Positions 1 to 6,049 of a DNA stretch of 6,069 nt are shown in pieces (within the stretch, counting starts at the first letter, position 1; the number at the start of each line of letters is the position of its first letter). A model generated the notes under the pieces. It did no database searches and was not told the DNA's origin. It saw nothing but the letters and a program-made list of their open reading frames with translations. Source of the DNA: Armatimonadota bacterium. Lineage in GTDB: Bacteria > Armatimonadota > Zipacnadia > Zipacnadales > UBA11051. Position numbers and translations under genes: made by a program. Location: positions 24,870 through 30,938 of the forward strand of contig DPJP01000374.1 in NCBI GenBank assembly GCA_003542955.1, in the 5' to 3' direction.

Positions 1-1291
1 CGCAGGGGACCTCCTCGCCGCTGCCTGACACAAGCCGGATGCCTTCATAGTCGCCGAAGAACTCCAGGTAGCTCTCGACCGGCTCCGACCGCCGCCAGGA
101 GAGCGCATTGAAGACCACGACCGGTGTCTGCTCGCGCCCATACCCGATGTGCGTGGTGAGGGCCGTCATGGCCTCGTCGAGTTCGTTCTGCGCCACTGCC
201 TCCGCGTACTCGGCAAAGCGCGTGCGCACCATATCGTTGAGTTCGCCATGCCGCCCGCCCACGTTGTGATCGTGGGAGTAGAAGAGCCGCTCCCAGGCTG
301 CCTCGAGTTCGTGCGCGGCATAGCGGCCCAGGCCGAGCATCTGGCGCACGCATGAGAGCTTCTCGGCCGCGGCCAACAGGTTCTCCGCCCGCCGCCCGGC
401 CTTGTAGGTCATGGGTACCACCGCCGGCAGGGTGTAGAACTCATACGGCGCCTCGCCGGTGAAGGTCGGGAGCTGCTCGGTCACCTCGCTCGGCATCTGC
501 GCGAAGTAGTCGGAGATCACCCCGAAACGCATCCGGGCGATGTCTCCATGCTCATCGTTCCAGCGCGCGATATTGGCCACTATCACCGGGTCGCCGAACA
601 GGCAGTCGCTCTCGTCCCCCATCAGCCCCCAGCGTGACGGACACGTGTCCTCGATGAGGCCTAACTGGGTCTTGATGCCGTCGACGGCGGCGGCGTAGTC
701 ACCCCGTAACGGCAGCGCACACCCGTACCCCATCGCGAAGGGCTGGTAGATGCCCGGATAGACGCCGTGCATGTGGTTCATCGTCGTCACGGTCGAGCCA
801 TCGGGAGCTTCCCAGATGTAGGGTACCCGCTCCGGCCCGAAGCGCGAGTGGACGAGGTTGTCGATGCCGCAGATGCGCAGAAACTGCGGCAACTGCCGGC
901 AGTGGCCCGGACAGTCCGTCTGCTGCGCGGTCCGGGGATCGGACCCCAGCACCTCCCGGCACCACCGCTTCCCGTACACGAGGTTGCGCAGTGTCGTCTC
1001 CCCGTCGTAGACCTGGTCCATCATGCCGGTGTAGGAGGGGCATACCTCGACCCGGCCCTCAACCACGAGCCCCCGGATGACCTCCAGCAGCTCCGGGTAG
1101 CGCTCCACGGCATGCTTCGCGAACAGGGCGTACTCGATCGTGAAGCGGTAGTCCGGCTGTTGCCCGGTGATGTCCTCGACCGCCCGCTTGATGATGTCAT
1201 CGCAATACTGCAGCGTCTCACCGATCGAACCAACCCATCCGAGGTCGAAGTGCGATCCCGGCACAACGAGCAATTGCCATGGTTTCGGCAT
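1..1291 (-). CDS. GH38 alpha-mannosidase-like glycoside hydrolase, N-terminal 430 residues (C-terminus beyond window)
   Basis: Retaining alpha-mannosidase-type hydrolase (family 38), probably releasing alpha-linked sugar from oligosaccharides in the cytoplasm. The frame is open from ATG at 1291 to base 1 with no stop, so the C-terminal beta domains lie outside. The start is supported by AGGGGA ten bases upstream; the protein begins directly with the catalytic barrel and has no signal peptide. Family landmarks appear in order: SHFDLGW (residues 13-19; H14 and D16 as zinc ligands); TDCPGH (125-130; D126 as likely nucleophile and zinc ligand); SHDHNVGG (339-346; H340-D341 matching the family His-Asp zinc-site motif); and VFNALSW (393-399), the usual entry to the beta region. 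The nucleophile motif is Asp-Cys-Pro-Gly-His rather than the eukaryotic Asp-x-Phe-Gly-His, pointing to a bacterial subgroup. Family assignment is confident; substrate is unknown, and true mannosidase activity is inferred from the family. It follows the kinase operon after a terminator, so it probably has its own promoter. Confidence 0.88.
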   Translation of the reverse strand, partial: MPKPWQLLVVPGSHFDLGWVGSIGETLQYCDDIIKRAVEDITGQQPDYRFTIEYALFAKHAVERYPELLEVIRGLVVEGRVEVCPSYTGMMDQVYDGETTLRNLVYGKRWCREVLGSDPRTAQQTDCPGHCRQLPQFLRICGIDNLVHSRFGPERVPYIWEAPDGSTVTTMNHMHGVYPGIYQPFAMGYGCALPLRGDYAAAVDGIKTQLGLIEDTCPSRWGLMGDESDCLFGDPVIVANIARWNDEHGDIARMRFGVISDYFAQMPSEVTEQLPTFTGEAPYEFYTLPAVVPMTYKAGRRAENLLAAAEKLSCVRQMLGLGRYAAHELEAAWERLFYSHDHNVGGRHGELNDMVRTRFAEYAEAVAQNELDEAMTALTTHIGYGREQTPVVVFNALSWRRSEPVESYLEFFGDYEGIRLVSGSGEEVPC

Positions 1292-1301
1292 ACACAATCA
1301 G

Positions 1302-1307
1302 TCCCCT
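1302..1307 (-). promoter_or_regulatory. Ribosome binding site of the GH38 gene
   Basis: On the minus strand AGGGGA lies ten bases before the ATG at 1291. It decides the start, because the other minus-strand ATG nearby (1281) is in a different frame that closes after 20 codons. The site is only two bases from a stem-loop (1310-1335). Confidence 0.6.
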
Positions 1308-1309
1308 GG

Positions 1310-1335
1310 TGTGCGCCATCCGTGTGATGCGCACA
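1310..1335 (-). promoter_or_regulatory. Stem-loop / inverted repeat in the GH38 leader
   Basis: Minus-strand arms TGTGCGC and GCGCACA pair perfectly, followed by an inner ATC/GAT pairing after a single bulged G, around a five-base loop ACACG: ten base pairs in all. It sits immediately upstream of the GH38 ribosome binding site. No T-tract follows, so it is not a terminator. It could be an operator for a dimeric repressor or a leader hairpin affecting translation or mRNA stability; the sequence does not say which. A six-base GTGCGC palindrome in GC-rich DNA could also be chance. Confidence 0.35.
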
Positions 1336-1432
1336 GGTTCCACCGATAGGACCCGAAACCTGCAGCAAGTCTGGAGGAGATGTACGGCGCGCGATGGACT
1401 CGTTAGACTCGCCCTCCGTGGAACCTCGGCAG

Positions 1433-1466
1433 CAACAGAAAAGGGGAGACCTCGCGGCCTCCCCTT
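1433..1466 (-). terminator. Rho-independent terminator of the oxidoreductase-kinase operon
   Basis: On the minus strand AAGGGGAG (1466-1459) pairs with CTCCCCTT (1448-1441). Two further G-C pairs lie inside, across one mismatch, and a tetraloop GCGA closes the stem. The stem runs into TTTTCTGTT, a short T-rich tract. It begins 25 bases after the kinase stop codon at 1492, the expected place. On the plus strand the hairpin is not followed by a T-run, so the direction is clear. It separates the kinase from the GH38 gene. Confidence 0.8.
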
Positions 1467-1491
1467 CATCGCGCCGGATATCGAGTGTGCG

Positions 1492-2523
1492 CTACCGCTG
1501 CACGCGGCCTGAGCCCCCCGACTTGATCAGGTGCATGACCTCATCGACTGACACCTGGTTCGGGTCGCCGTGGATGGTGTGCTTGAGACAGCTCGCCGAG
1601 ACGGCGAAGTCGATGCACTCCTGCGGCGACTTCTCGCTCAGCATCGAGTAGATCATCCCGGCCGCAAAGCTGTCGCCGCCGCCCACGCGGTCAACGATGT
1701 GGGTGATGTCGTAATCCGGGCCCACATACAGCTTTTTGCCGTCGAACAGCACGCCGCTCCAGGTGTTGTGGGAGGCGCTTACGCTCCCGCGTAGCGTGAT
1801 GCAGACGGTCTTCAGCCCCGGGAAGCGCTCCATCAGCTTCTCCGCGACATAGCGGTACGCGTCCGCCTGCACATGGCCGCCCTCGACATCCGCCCCCGGC
1901 GCTGCGATGCCGAACACTTTGTCGGCGTCCTCCTCGTTGCCGATGGCGATGTCGATGTTGCTCACCAGGTCTGGCATGACCTCACTGGCGCTCTTGCCCC
2001 ACTTCCAGAGGTTCTTGCGGAAGTTCAGGTCGGCCGAGACCGTGATCCCCCTGGCCTTGGCTGCGAGAATACCTTCCTTGCACACTTCCGCGGCGCCCTC
2101 GGATATGGCCGGCGTGATACCGGTCCAGTGGAACCAGTCCACCCCGTCCAGCGCCGTGTCCCAGTTGATGTCACCGGGCTTGATCTCGGCAATCGAAGCG
2201 CCCGCGCGGTCATAGACGACCTTCGACGGCCGCTGGACGGCGCCCGCCTCCAGGAAGTAGATACCCAGTCGGTTGCCCTGCCGGACGATGGAGTTGGTAT
2301 CCACACCGTACTGGCGCACCGAGTTGAGGCATGCGTCCCCGATCGGGTTGGCAGGCAGTGCGGTGATGAAGCGCGCGCCGACGCCGAAGTTGGCCAGGCT
2401 GATGGCTACATTGGCCTCCCCGCCGCCATAGGTGGCCTCGAACAGGCTCGTCTGCGTGAAGCGCAGAAAGTCCGGCGGCTTCAGGCGCAGCATGATTTCG
2501 CCAAAGGTTGCTACTGTGGGCAT
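1492..2523 (-). CDS. kdgK: PfkB-family sugar kinase, probable 2-keto-3-deoxygluconate (KDG) kinase
   Basis: ATP-dependent kinase of the ribokinase/PfkB fold, 343 residues, cytoplasmic. KDG kinases make 2-keto-3-deoxy-6-phosphogluconate, which an aldolase splits to pyruvate and glyceraldehyde 3-phosphate; this is the end of uronate and related sugar-acid catabolism. Visible motifs are the N-terminal glycine signature GGGEAN (33-38), YDRAGAS (104-110) and DLNFRKNLW (165-173), which match substrate-contacting segments of KDG kinases, NEEDADKVFG (196-205), and the second PfkB signature DRVGGGDSF (278-286) with D284 as catalytic base. The C-terminal end SGRVQR resembles KDG-kinase-like proteins I know. 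An in-frame ATG 33 bases further upstream exists, but the ATG at 2523 has AGGAGGG nine bases before it and starts directly with the family beta-strand (MPTVATFGEIMLRL). It lies 57 bases downstream of the oxidoreductase gene, probably in one operon. Another PfkB substrate cannot be excluded. Confidence 0.87.
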   Translation of the reverse strand: MPTVATFGEIMLRLKPPDFLRFTQTSLFEATYGGGEANVAISLANFGVGARFITALPANPIGDACLNSVRQYGVDTNSIVRQGNRLGIYFLEAGAVQRPSKVVYDRAGASIAEIKPGDINWDTALDGVDWFHWTGITPAISEGAAEVCKEGILAAKARGITVSADLNFRKNLWKWGKSASEVMPDLVSNIDIAIGNEEDADKVFGIAAPGADVEGGHVQADAYRYVAEKLMERFPGLKTVCITLRGSVSASHNTWSGVLFDGKKLYVGPDYDITHIVDRVGGGDSFAAGMIYSMLSEKSPQECIDFAVSASCLKHTIHGDPNQVSVDEVMHLIKSGGSGRVQR

Positions 2524-2532
2524 GAGTTGTGT

Positions 2533-2539
2533 CCCTCCT
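2533..2539 (-). promoter_or_regulatory. Ribosome binding site of the kinase gene
   Basis: AGGAGGG on the minus strand, nine bases before the ATG at 2523. It selects this start over the in-frame ATG at 2556, which would add eleven residues unlike any kinase N-terminus. Confidence 0.75.
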
Positions 2540-2580
2540 GCGCGCCATGTCGGCAAAGACGCGGCGCGATGTGTGTGCGA

Positions 2581-3621
2581 CTACTCAATCTCGATGGCCT
2601 GTCCGGTCTTCGCGGACTCGTAGCAGGCCTCAATCACCTTGTGGCTCCAGATACCGTCCTCGCCGCTGATCGGCGGCTCAGTATCGTTGATGACCGCGTC
2701 GCAGAAGGCCTCGATGTGCGCGGCGTAGATGTTGACCGGCTCCGGCTCGACAACCTCGGATGGGTCGTCGTTGCGGGCCTGACCGGCATCGTAGCCCTTG
2801 TCGCCGCGCTCGACGACGGCGGTGATGCTGCCGCCCGAGCCCTGGCCGATGGTGCCGAAGGTCACCAGAGAGCCCTTCGAGCCATAGACCTCCAGCGCGT
2901 TGCGCGCCGCGGCATCCGGCACGTTGAAGAGCGCATCCACGACGCCTTTGGCGCCGCTCTCGAACTCCAGCAGCGCGACCGCGGTGTCCTCGGCAGCGTA
3001 GTCCTGCACCAGGTTGCCGATGAAGCATGAGACCCGCTTTGTGGGGCCGAAGATGTACTCGAGCAGGTCGACGCAGTGGTTGCCCATATCGGCGAAGGCG
3101 CCGCCACCACCAAGGGCCGGGTCCTGCCGGAAAGCGCCCGGTATGGGCGGATACCAACACGTCAGTTCGGCGCGCCCCATCACGGCCGTTCCCAGTTCGC
3201 CGTCAGCCACTATCTGCCGCATCTTCTCGTGGCAGGCATGGAAGCGCATCATGAAGTTGATCCCCAGCTTCACACCCGCCGCCCGGCAAGCCTCCACCAT
3301 CTCCTCGCATTCGGGCAATGTGAGTGCCAGCGGCTTCTCGCACAGCACGTGCTTGCCCGCCTCGGCGGCTGCCAGCACCTGTGCGTGATGCAGATGGTTC
3401 GGCGTGGCAATGTACACGGCATCGACACTGTCGTCCGCCAGTACATCGAACTCCCTGTCGTACTTCGTGACACCGTACTTCGCCGCGACCTCGGCGATGC
3501 GCTCGCCGCTGATGTCCTGGACCGCGACGAGTTCGGCATTGCTCGCGCCGAGGATACCCTCGGGAATGGTCCTGCGGTCGGCGATGCCGCCCGCGCCGAT
3601 AACGCCCCACTTGACAGCCAT
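2581..3621 (-). CDS. Gfo/Idh/MocA family NAD(P)-dependent oxidoreductase (canonical EKP type)
   Basis: Soluble dehydrogenase or reductase acting on a sugar, sugar acid or cyclitol, 346 residues, typical for the family. The N-terminal Rossmann domain has GAGGIA (9-14) at the dinucleotide loop, ATPNHLHH (72-79), and the catalytic EKP motif (E95-K96-P97, Lys96). The C-terminal domain has the active-site string ADMGNHCVDL (177-186), with D178 and H182 in the usual general acid/base and substrate-binding positions. There is no signal peptide. The frame stays open 62 codons further upstream, but ATG at 3621 has GGAGGTG seven bases before it, and MAVKWGVIGAGG is the normal family N-terminus. It is the first gene of the minus-strand operon with the KDG-type kinase, so a role in producing or consuming a keto-deoxy sugar acid is plausible. 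Family membership does not give the substrate. Confidence 0.9.
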   Translation of the reverse strand: MAVKWGVIGAGGIADRRTIPEGILGASNAELVAVQDISGERIAEVAAKYGVTKYDREFDVLADDSVDAVYIATPNHLHHAQVLAAAEAGKHVLCEKPLALTLPECEEMVEACRAAGVKLGINFMMRFHACHEKMRQIVADGELGTAVMGRAELTCWYPPIPGAFRQDPALGGGGAFADMGNHCVDLLEYIFGPTKRVSCFIGNLVQDYAAEDTAVALLEFESGAKGVVDALFNVPDAAARNALEVYGSKGSLVTFGTIGQGSGGSITAVVERGDKGYDAGQARNDDPSEVVEPEPVNIYAAHIEAFCDAVINDTEPPISGEDGIWSHKVIEACYESAKTGQAIEIE

Positions 3622-3628
3622 CTCTCTC

Positions 3629-3635
3629 CACCTCC
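3629..3635 (-). promoter_or_regulatory. Ribosome binding site of the canonical Gfo/Idh gene
   Basis: GGAGGTG on the minus strand, seven bases before the ATG at 3621. It rules out the 62-codon upstream extension of the frame, whose translation shows no family similarity. Confidence 0.75.
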
Positions 3636-3644
3636 GGAAGTGAT

Positions 3645-3674
3645 CTGATGCACGGCGGGAGTATGTGCTACAAT
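3645..3674 (+). promoter_or_regulatory. Possible extended -10 promoter for the thioredoxin-like / second Gfo-Idh unit
   Basis: TGCTACAAT at 3666-3674 combines an extended -10 TGn with TACAAT, one base from the consensus -10. A weak -35 candidate CTGATG lies 18 bases upstream (3645-3650). Transcription would start near 3681 and leave an untranslated leader of about 150 bases. The AT-rich hexamer stands out in this GC-rich stretch, but the -35 is poor. I found no equally good promoter for the opposite strand in the same intergenic region (3622-3834). Confidence 0.35.
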
Positions 3675-3760
3675 CCAGCGTAGAGCCGCCGCATACAGAC
3701 CGGGAAAACACTCTGAGCCGGCACAAGTCTAAGCACCTGACTGCGTGCAGACCGGCGCCG

Positions 3761-3808
3761 ACATCCACAACACCCACCTGCTCCCAGGCAGTTCCGCACA
3801 CATCCACA
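3761..3808 (+). repeat. Nine-base direct repeat in the leader of the thioredoxin-like gene
   Basis: ACATCCACA occurs at 3761-3769 and again at 3800-3808, a centre-to-centre distance of 39 bases, in the untranslated stretch before the thioredoxin-like gene. It could be a pair of regulator sites. The surrounding sequence is generally CA-rich, so it may be compositional. Confidence 0.25.
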
Positions 3809-3834
3809 CGGGCGCGAGCCCGGAGAACCGAGTG

Positions 3835-4704
3835 ATGAACGTGAGAACCGGATGGACCATACTATTCACCGCCGCAACCGCCCTGACCTGCATCGCCGCA
3901 GCACCCGCCGCTATCGACTGGCAGACCGACTACAATGCAGCGCTCGCACTGGCTGTCGAGCAGAACAAGCCGCTCATGGTCTACTTCGGCGGTGACTGGT
4001 GCCCGTGGTGCGACAAGATGCGCGACGAAGTTCACACCGACGCCGCCGTCATCGAGACGCTCTCGGCTTTCGTATCGGTGACGCTGGTGGCGGAGGACAA
4101 CAGCGAACTCGCCCAGCGCCTGGGTTTTGACGGCGGAATACCCGCAACAGCCTTCATCATGCCCGATGAGACCGTGCTTCAGCTTGTCGTCGGCTACCGC
4201 GCCGCGCCGCTGTTTGACGTTATCGCGAAGCAGGCCATCGCAACCGTCCCCAAACTCGACGGTCTCAAGGTTCTCTGGCAGGCATACACCGACCAGACCG
4301 CGACACTCGCACAGGCCGCGGAGCTGCTCACCTTCTGCAACCGCTCCGACCAGTCGGCCCGCGCGCGGCAGCTTGTCGAGTACATCGACGAACGCATCAC
4401 GGAGGAGTTGGCCCCGCCCGAGAGCTACCTGCTCGACCGGCCGATCGCGCTGCTCAATGCCGACAGCGAAGCTCCGCCCCTCGACCAGTTCAAGACCTGG
4501 GTTGAGAGTCATGACTCCGAGCACGCCCGCTACTACGAGGCGCTCTACTGGTACGGGCTCGCAGTTGCCTACAGCCGCGATCTCGACGGCGCTGAGGCCA
4601 CCTGGAAGGCCGTGACCGAGAAGGTCCCCGACACCATCTGGGGGAAGTACGCGCAACTCTACCTCGACCTCGTGGCCCAGATACGGGGCGGACAGCCGGA
4701 ATGA
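3835..4704 (+). CDS. Exported thioredoxin-fold protein (Thioredoxin_7-like) with helical C-terminal extension
   Basis: 289-residue protein likely exported by Sec: MNVRTG is followed by a hydrophobic stretch (about 7-23) and an AAAPAA cleavage region near residue 26. The mature N-terminal domain has the thioredoxin-like segment KPLMVYFGGDWCPWCDKM (45-62), with redox cysteines C56 and C59 in WCPWC and the likely cis-proline P103 in GIPATAF. This resembles Thioredoxin_7 / DsbD-gamma-like domains, which reduce or isomerise disulfides outside the cytoplasm. Residues about 140-289 form an alpha-helical region; 229-282 look like a tetratricopeptide-type pair (EALYWYGLAVAYSRD, then ATWKAVTEKVPD), suggesting partner binding. 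Start: ATG at 3835 with GGAGA eight bases before it. The frame is open back to a GTG at 3745, but that would place about 30 polar residues before the signal peptide. GTG at 3832 is also possible and would add one residue. It lies 55 bases before the second Gfo/Idh gene, probably co-transcribed. The partner protein is unknown. Confidence 0.82.
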   Translation: MNVRTGWTILFTAATALTCIAAAPAAIDWQTDYNAALALAVEQNKPLMVYFGGDWCPWCDKMRDEVHTDAAVIETLSAFVSVTLVAEDNSELAQRLGFDGGIPATAFIMPDETVLQLVVGYRAAPLFDVIAKQAIATVPKLDGLKVLWQAYTDQTATLAQAAELLTFCNRSDQSARARQLVEYIDERITEELAPPESYLLDRPIALLNADSEAPPLDQFKTWVESHDSEHARYYEALYWYGLAVAYSRDLDGAEATWKAVTEKVPDTIWGKYAQLYLDLVAQIRGGQPE

Positions 4705-4744
4705 GCGCGGGGGAGCATCGAGTGTCCGACTATCTTCAACAGCC

Positions 4745-4753
4745 GGGAGGGGG
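4745..4753 (+). promoter_or_regulatory. Ribosome binding site of the second Gfo/Idh gene
   Basis: GGGAGGGGG six bases before the ATG at 4760. It is a strong purine tract that fixes the start in the 55-base gap after the thioredoxin-like gene. That gap contains no terminator hairpin, consistent with co-transcription. Confidence 0.65.
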
Positions 4754-4759
4754 AAGTAC

Positions 4760-6049
4760 ATGGACAAACTGCGCATCGCCTGCATCGGGGCCGGCTCGGC
4801 CATCGGCGCACGCAGCAGCGGGTTCTTCGAGGTTATCAACCAGCTCCATGATATGTACGACCAGTGCGCCATCATGGACATCAATGAGGACAATGCCCGG
4901 GCCGCCGCCGAGGAGTTCGACATCCCCGAGGTCTACACCAACCTCGACGACCTCTTCGAGAAGGGCAAGCCGGACGCCGTCGTGCGCCTCACGCCAACCG
5001 ACTCGACCTTCGCCGTCTGCATGACGGCGGCGGAAGCGGGCTGTCACATCCTCAACGAGATTCCCATCGCCTTCAGCCTCCAGCAGGCCGACGCCATCAC
5101 CGCCAGGTGCGAGGAGAAGGGCGTCCTCATGGAGGTCTGTGAGAACACCTGGACCTGGCCGCGGGAGCGCCTCAAGCAGAAGATCGTCCATGAGGCCGGC
5201 CTCATCGGTGAGGTCACTCACATGCGGCTGAAGTACCCCTGCGGCGCATACCACGGCTTCTCCGCCATCCGCAAGCTCGCCGGGGCTGAGGCCGAGCGCG
5301 TGCTCGGATGGGACGGCAAGGTGCCCGTGGTCAACATGATCAGCTACGGCGGCGAGCCGATGACGCACACGATGTGGGACGGCGGGCTCATCAAGTTCCC
5401 GGGCCACGCCCACTGCATCTTCGAGATGCCGCCCAAACGGCCTGTGTGGCGCCACTCATGGGATGTCGAGGGCACCCACGGCTTCATCGGCGCAGTCTCA
5501 ACAGTGATCGAGGGCGCCAAAGGCCACAAGCACGGCGAGGCGCTGGTGCTCGACGACCCGGCGACACTCCAGCAGCTCACGGATGACTTCGAAGCAGGCT
5601 CAACCGAGCGCGAGCGCCACTACCCAATCGAGTGGGTCTACGGTGAGCGCGACGGCAAGCGCGTGCTCGAATGCGTCAAGGTAGACACCGACCCGCCCGT
5701 CGTCTGGGAGAACCCCTACGCGAAATATGGCATCTGCGACGACGATGCGGTCTCCAAGGCCACCTACCTCGAGAGCCTGTACCGGGCCGTCGTCGAGGGC
5801 GAGCCGCTCGTGTACGGCCCGGAGAATGCCCGCCGCGACATGGAGCTGTGGATCGGCATCCGTGAGAGCGCCTGGAAGGGCAATGTGTGGGTCGATCTGC
5901 CGATCACCGAGATCACGAGCGTCGAGCAGGCGATGCATGAGGAGTTCGAGCGCCGCTACGGCTGCGACCCGATGGGCGAGATCGACAAGCAGCTCAAGGT
6001 CGTCTACGACCGCACGCCGGTGATGTGGACCATCTGCGGCTGGCTCTGA
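4760..6049 (+). CDS. Gfo/Idh/MocA-fold protein lacking the catalytic EKP lysine (EIP variant)
   Basis: 429-residue protein, about 80 longer than its canonical relative at 2581-3621. It begins with a Rossmann segment MDKLRIACIGAGSAIGARSS, with the glycine loop G10-A-G12, then an acidic strand end IMDIN (38-42) that would bind the NAD ribose. The VVRLTPTDSTF (74-84) and AAEAGCHILNEIPIAFSL (90-107) segments match the family's TPxxxH and EKP regions in position, but the catalytic lysine is isoleucine (E100-I101-P102). The C-terminal domain has ENTWTWP (128-134), GAYHGFSAIR (162-171), GGEPMTHTMWDGG (197-209) and VEGTHGFIG (236-244). The last fits the conserved glycine turn of the family's sheet domain. 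No signal peptide is visible. It is preceded by the exported thioredoxin-like gene. Gfo/Idh fold is confident; ordinary dehydrogenase activity is doubtful. Alternatives are an NAD-dependent glycoside-cleaving enzyme (GH109-like logic), a dehydrogenase using another base, or a binding/regulatory protein. Confidence 0.85.
   Translation: MDKLRIACIGAGSAIGARSSGFFEVINQLHDMYDQCAIMDINEDNARAAAEEFDIPEVYTNLDDLFEKGKPDAVVRLTPTDSTFAVCMTAAEAGCHILNEIPIAFSLQQADAITARCEEKGVLMEVCENTWTWPRERLKQKIVHEAGLIGEVTHMRLKYPCGAYHGFSAIRKLAGAEAERVLGWDGKVPVVNMISYGGEPMTHTMWDGGLIKFPGHAHCIFEMPPKRPVWRHSWDVEGTHGFIGAVSTVIEGAKGHKHGEALVLDDPATLQQLTDDFEAGSTERERHYPIEWVYGERDGKRVLECVKVDTDPPVVWENPYAKYGICDDDAVSKATYLESLYRAVVEGEPLVYGPENARRDMELWIGIRESAWKGNVWVDLPITEITSVEQAMHEEFERRYGCDPMGEIDKQLKVVYDRTPVMWTICGWL

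Noticed and set aside
1336..1360. Apparent inverted repeat with GGTT/AACC ends upstream of the GH38 hairpin
   Set aside because: Only four terminal base pairs match and the interior does not pair.
1397..1411. Short direct repeat GACTCG-TTA-GACTCG between the terminator and the GH38 gene
   Set aside because: Six bases repeated once in GC-rich DNA is expected by chance. No promoter elements are aligned with it.
1873..3030. 385-codon plus-strand open frame opposite the kinase and the oxidoreductase
   Set aside because: It is antisense to two well-supported genes and crosses their boundary. The translation is Arg/Ala/Asp/Val-rich with no family motifs, and it has no convincing ribosome binding site: a typical GC-rich shadow frame.
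3622..3807. Upstream in-frame extension of the canonical Gfo/Idh gene by 62 codons
   Set aside because: The extra residues are not Gfo/Idh-like and precede a strong ribosome binding site and a textbook N-terminus. They would also occupy most of the divergent promoter region.
3745..3834. GTG start that would lengthen the thioredoxin-like protein by 30 residues
   Set aside because: It would bury the signal peptide behind a polar, His/Pro-rich stretch. The ATG at 3835 has its own GGAGA site.
3880..3891. Lipoprotein signal around Cys19 of the thioredoxin-like protein (TALTC)
   Set aside because: Thr at -1 and Ala at -3 fit the lipobox poorly, and a standard AAAPAA signal peptidase I region follows.
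3862..4923. 353-codon minus-strand open frame opposite the thioredoxin-like gene
   Set aside because: It lies antisense to a gene with signal peptide and CxxC motif and runs into the start of the next gene. The product has low-complexity composition and no recognisable domain.
4736..5455. 239-codon minus-strand open frame inside the second Gfo/Idh gene
   Set aside because: It is the antisense shadow of a strongly supported coding frame and has no motifs of its own.
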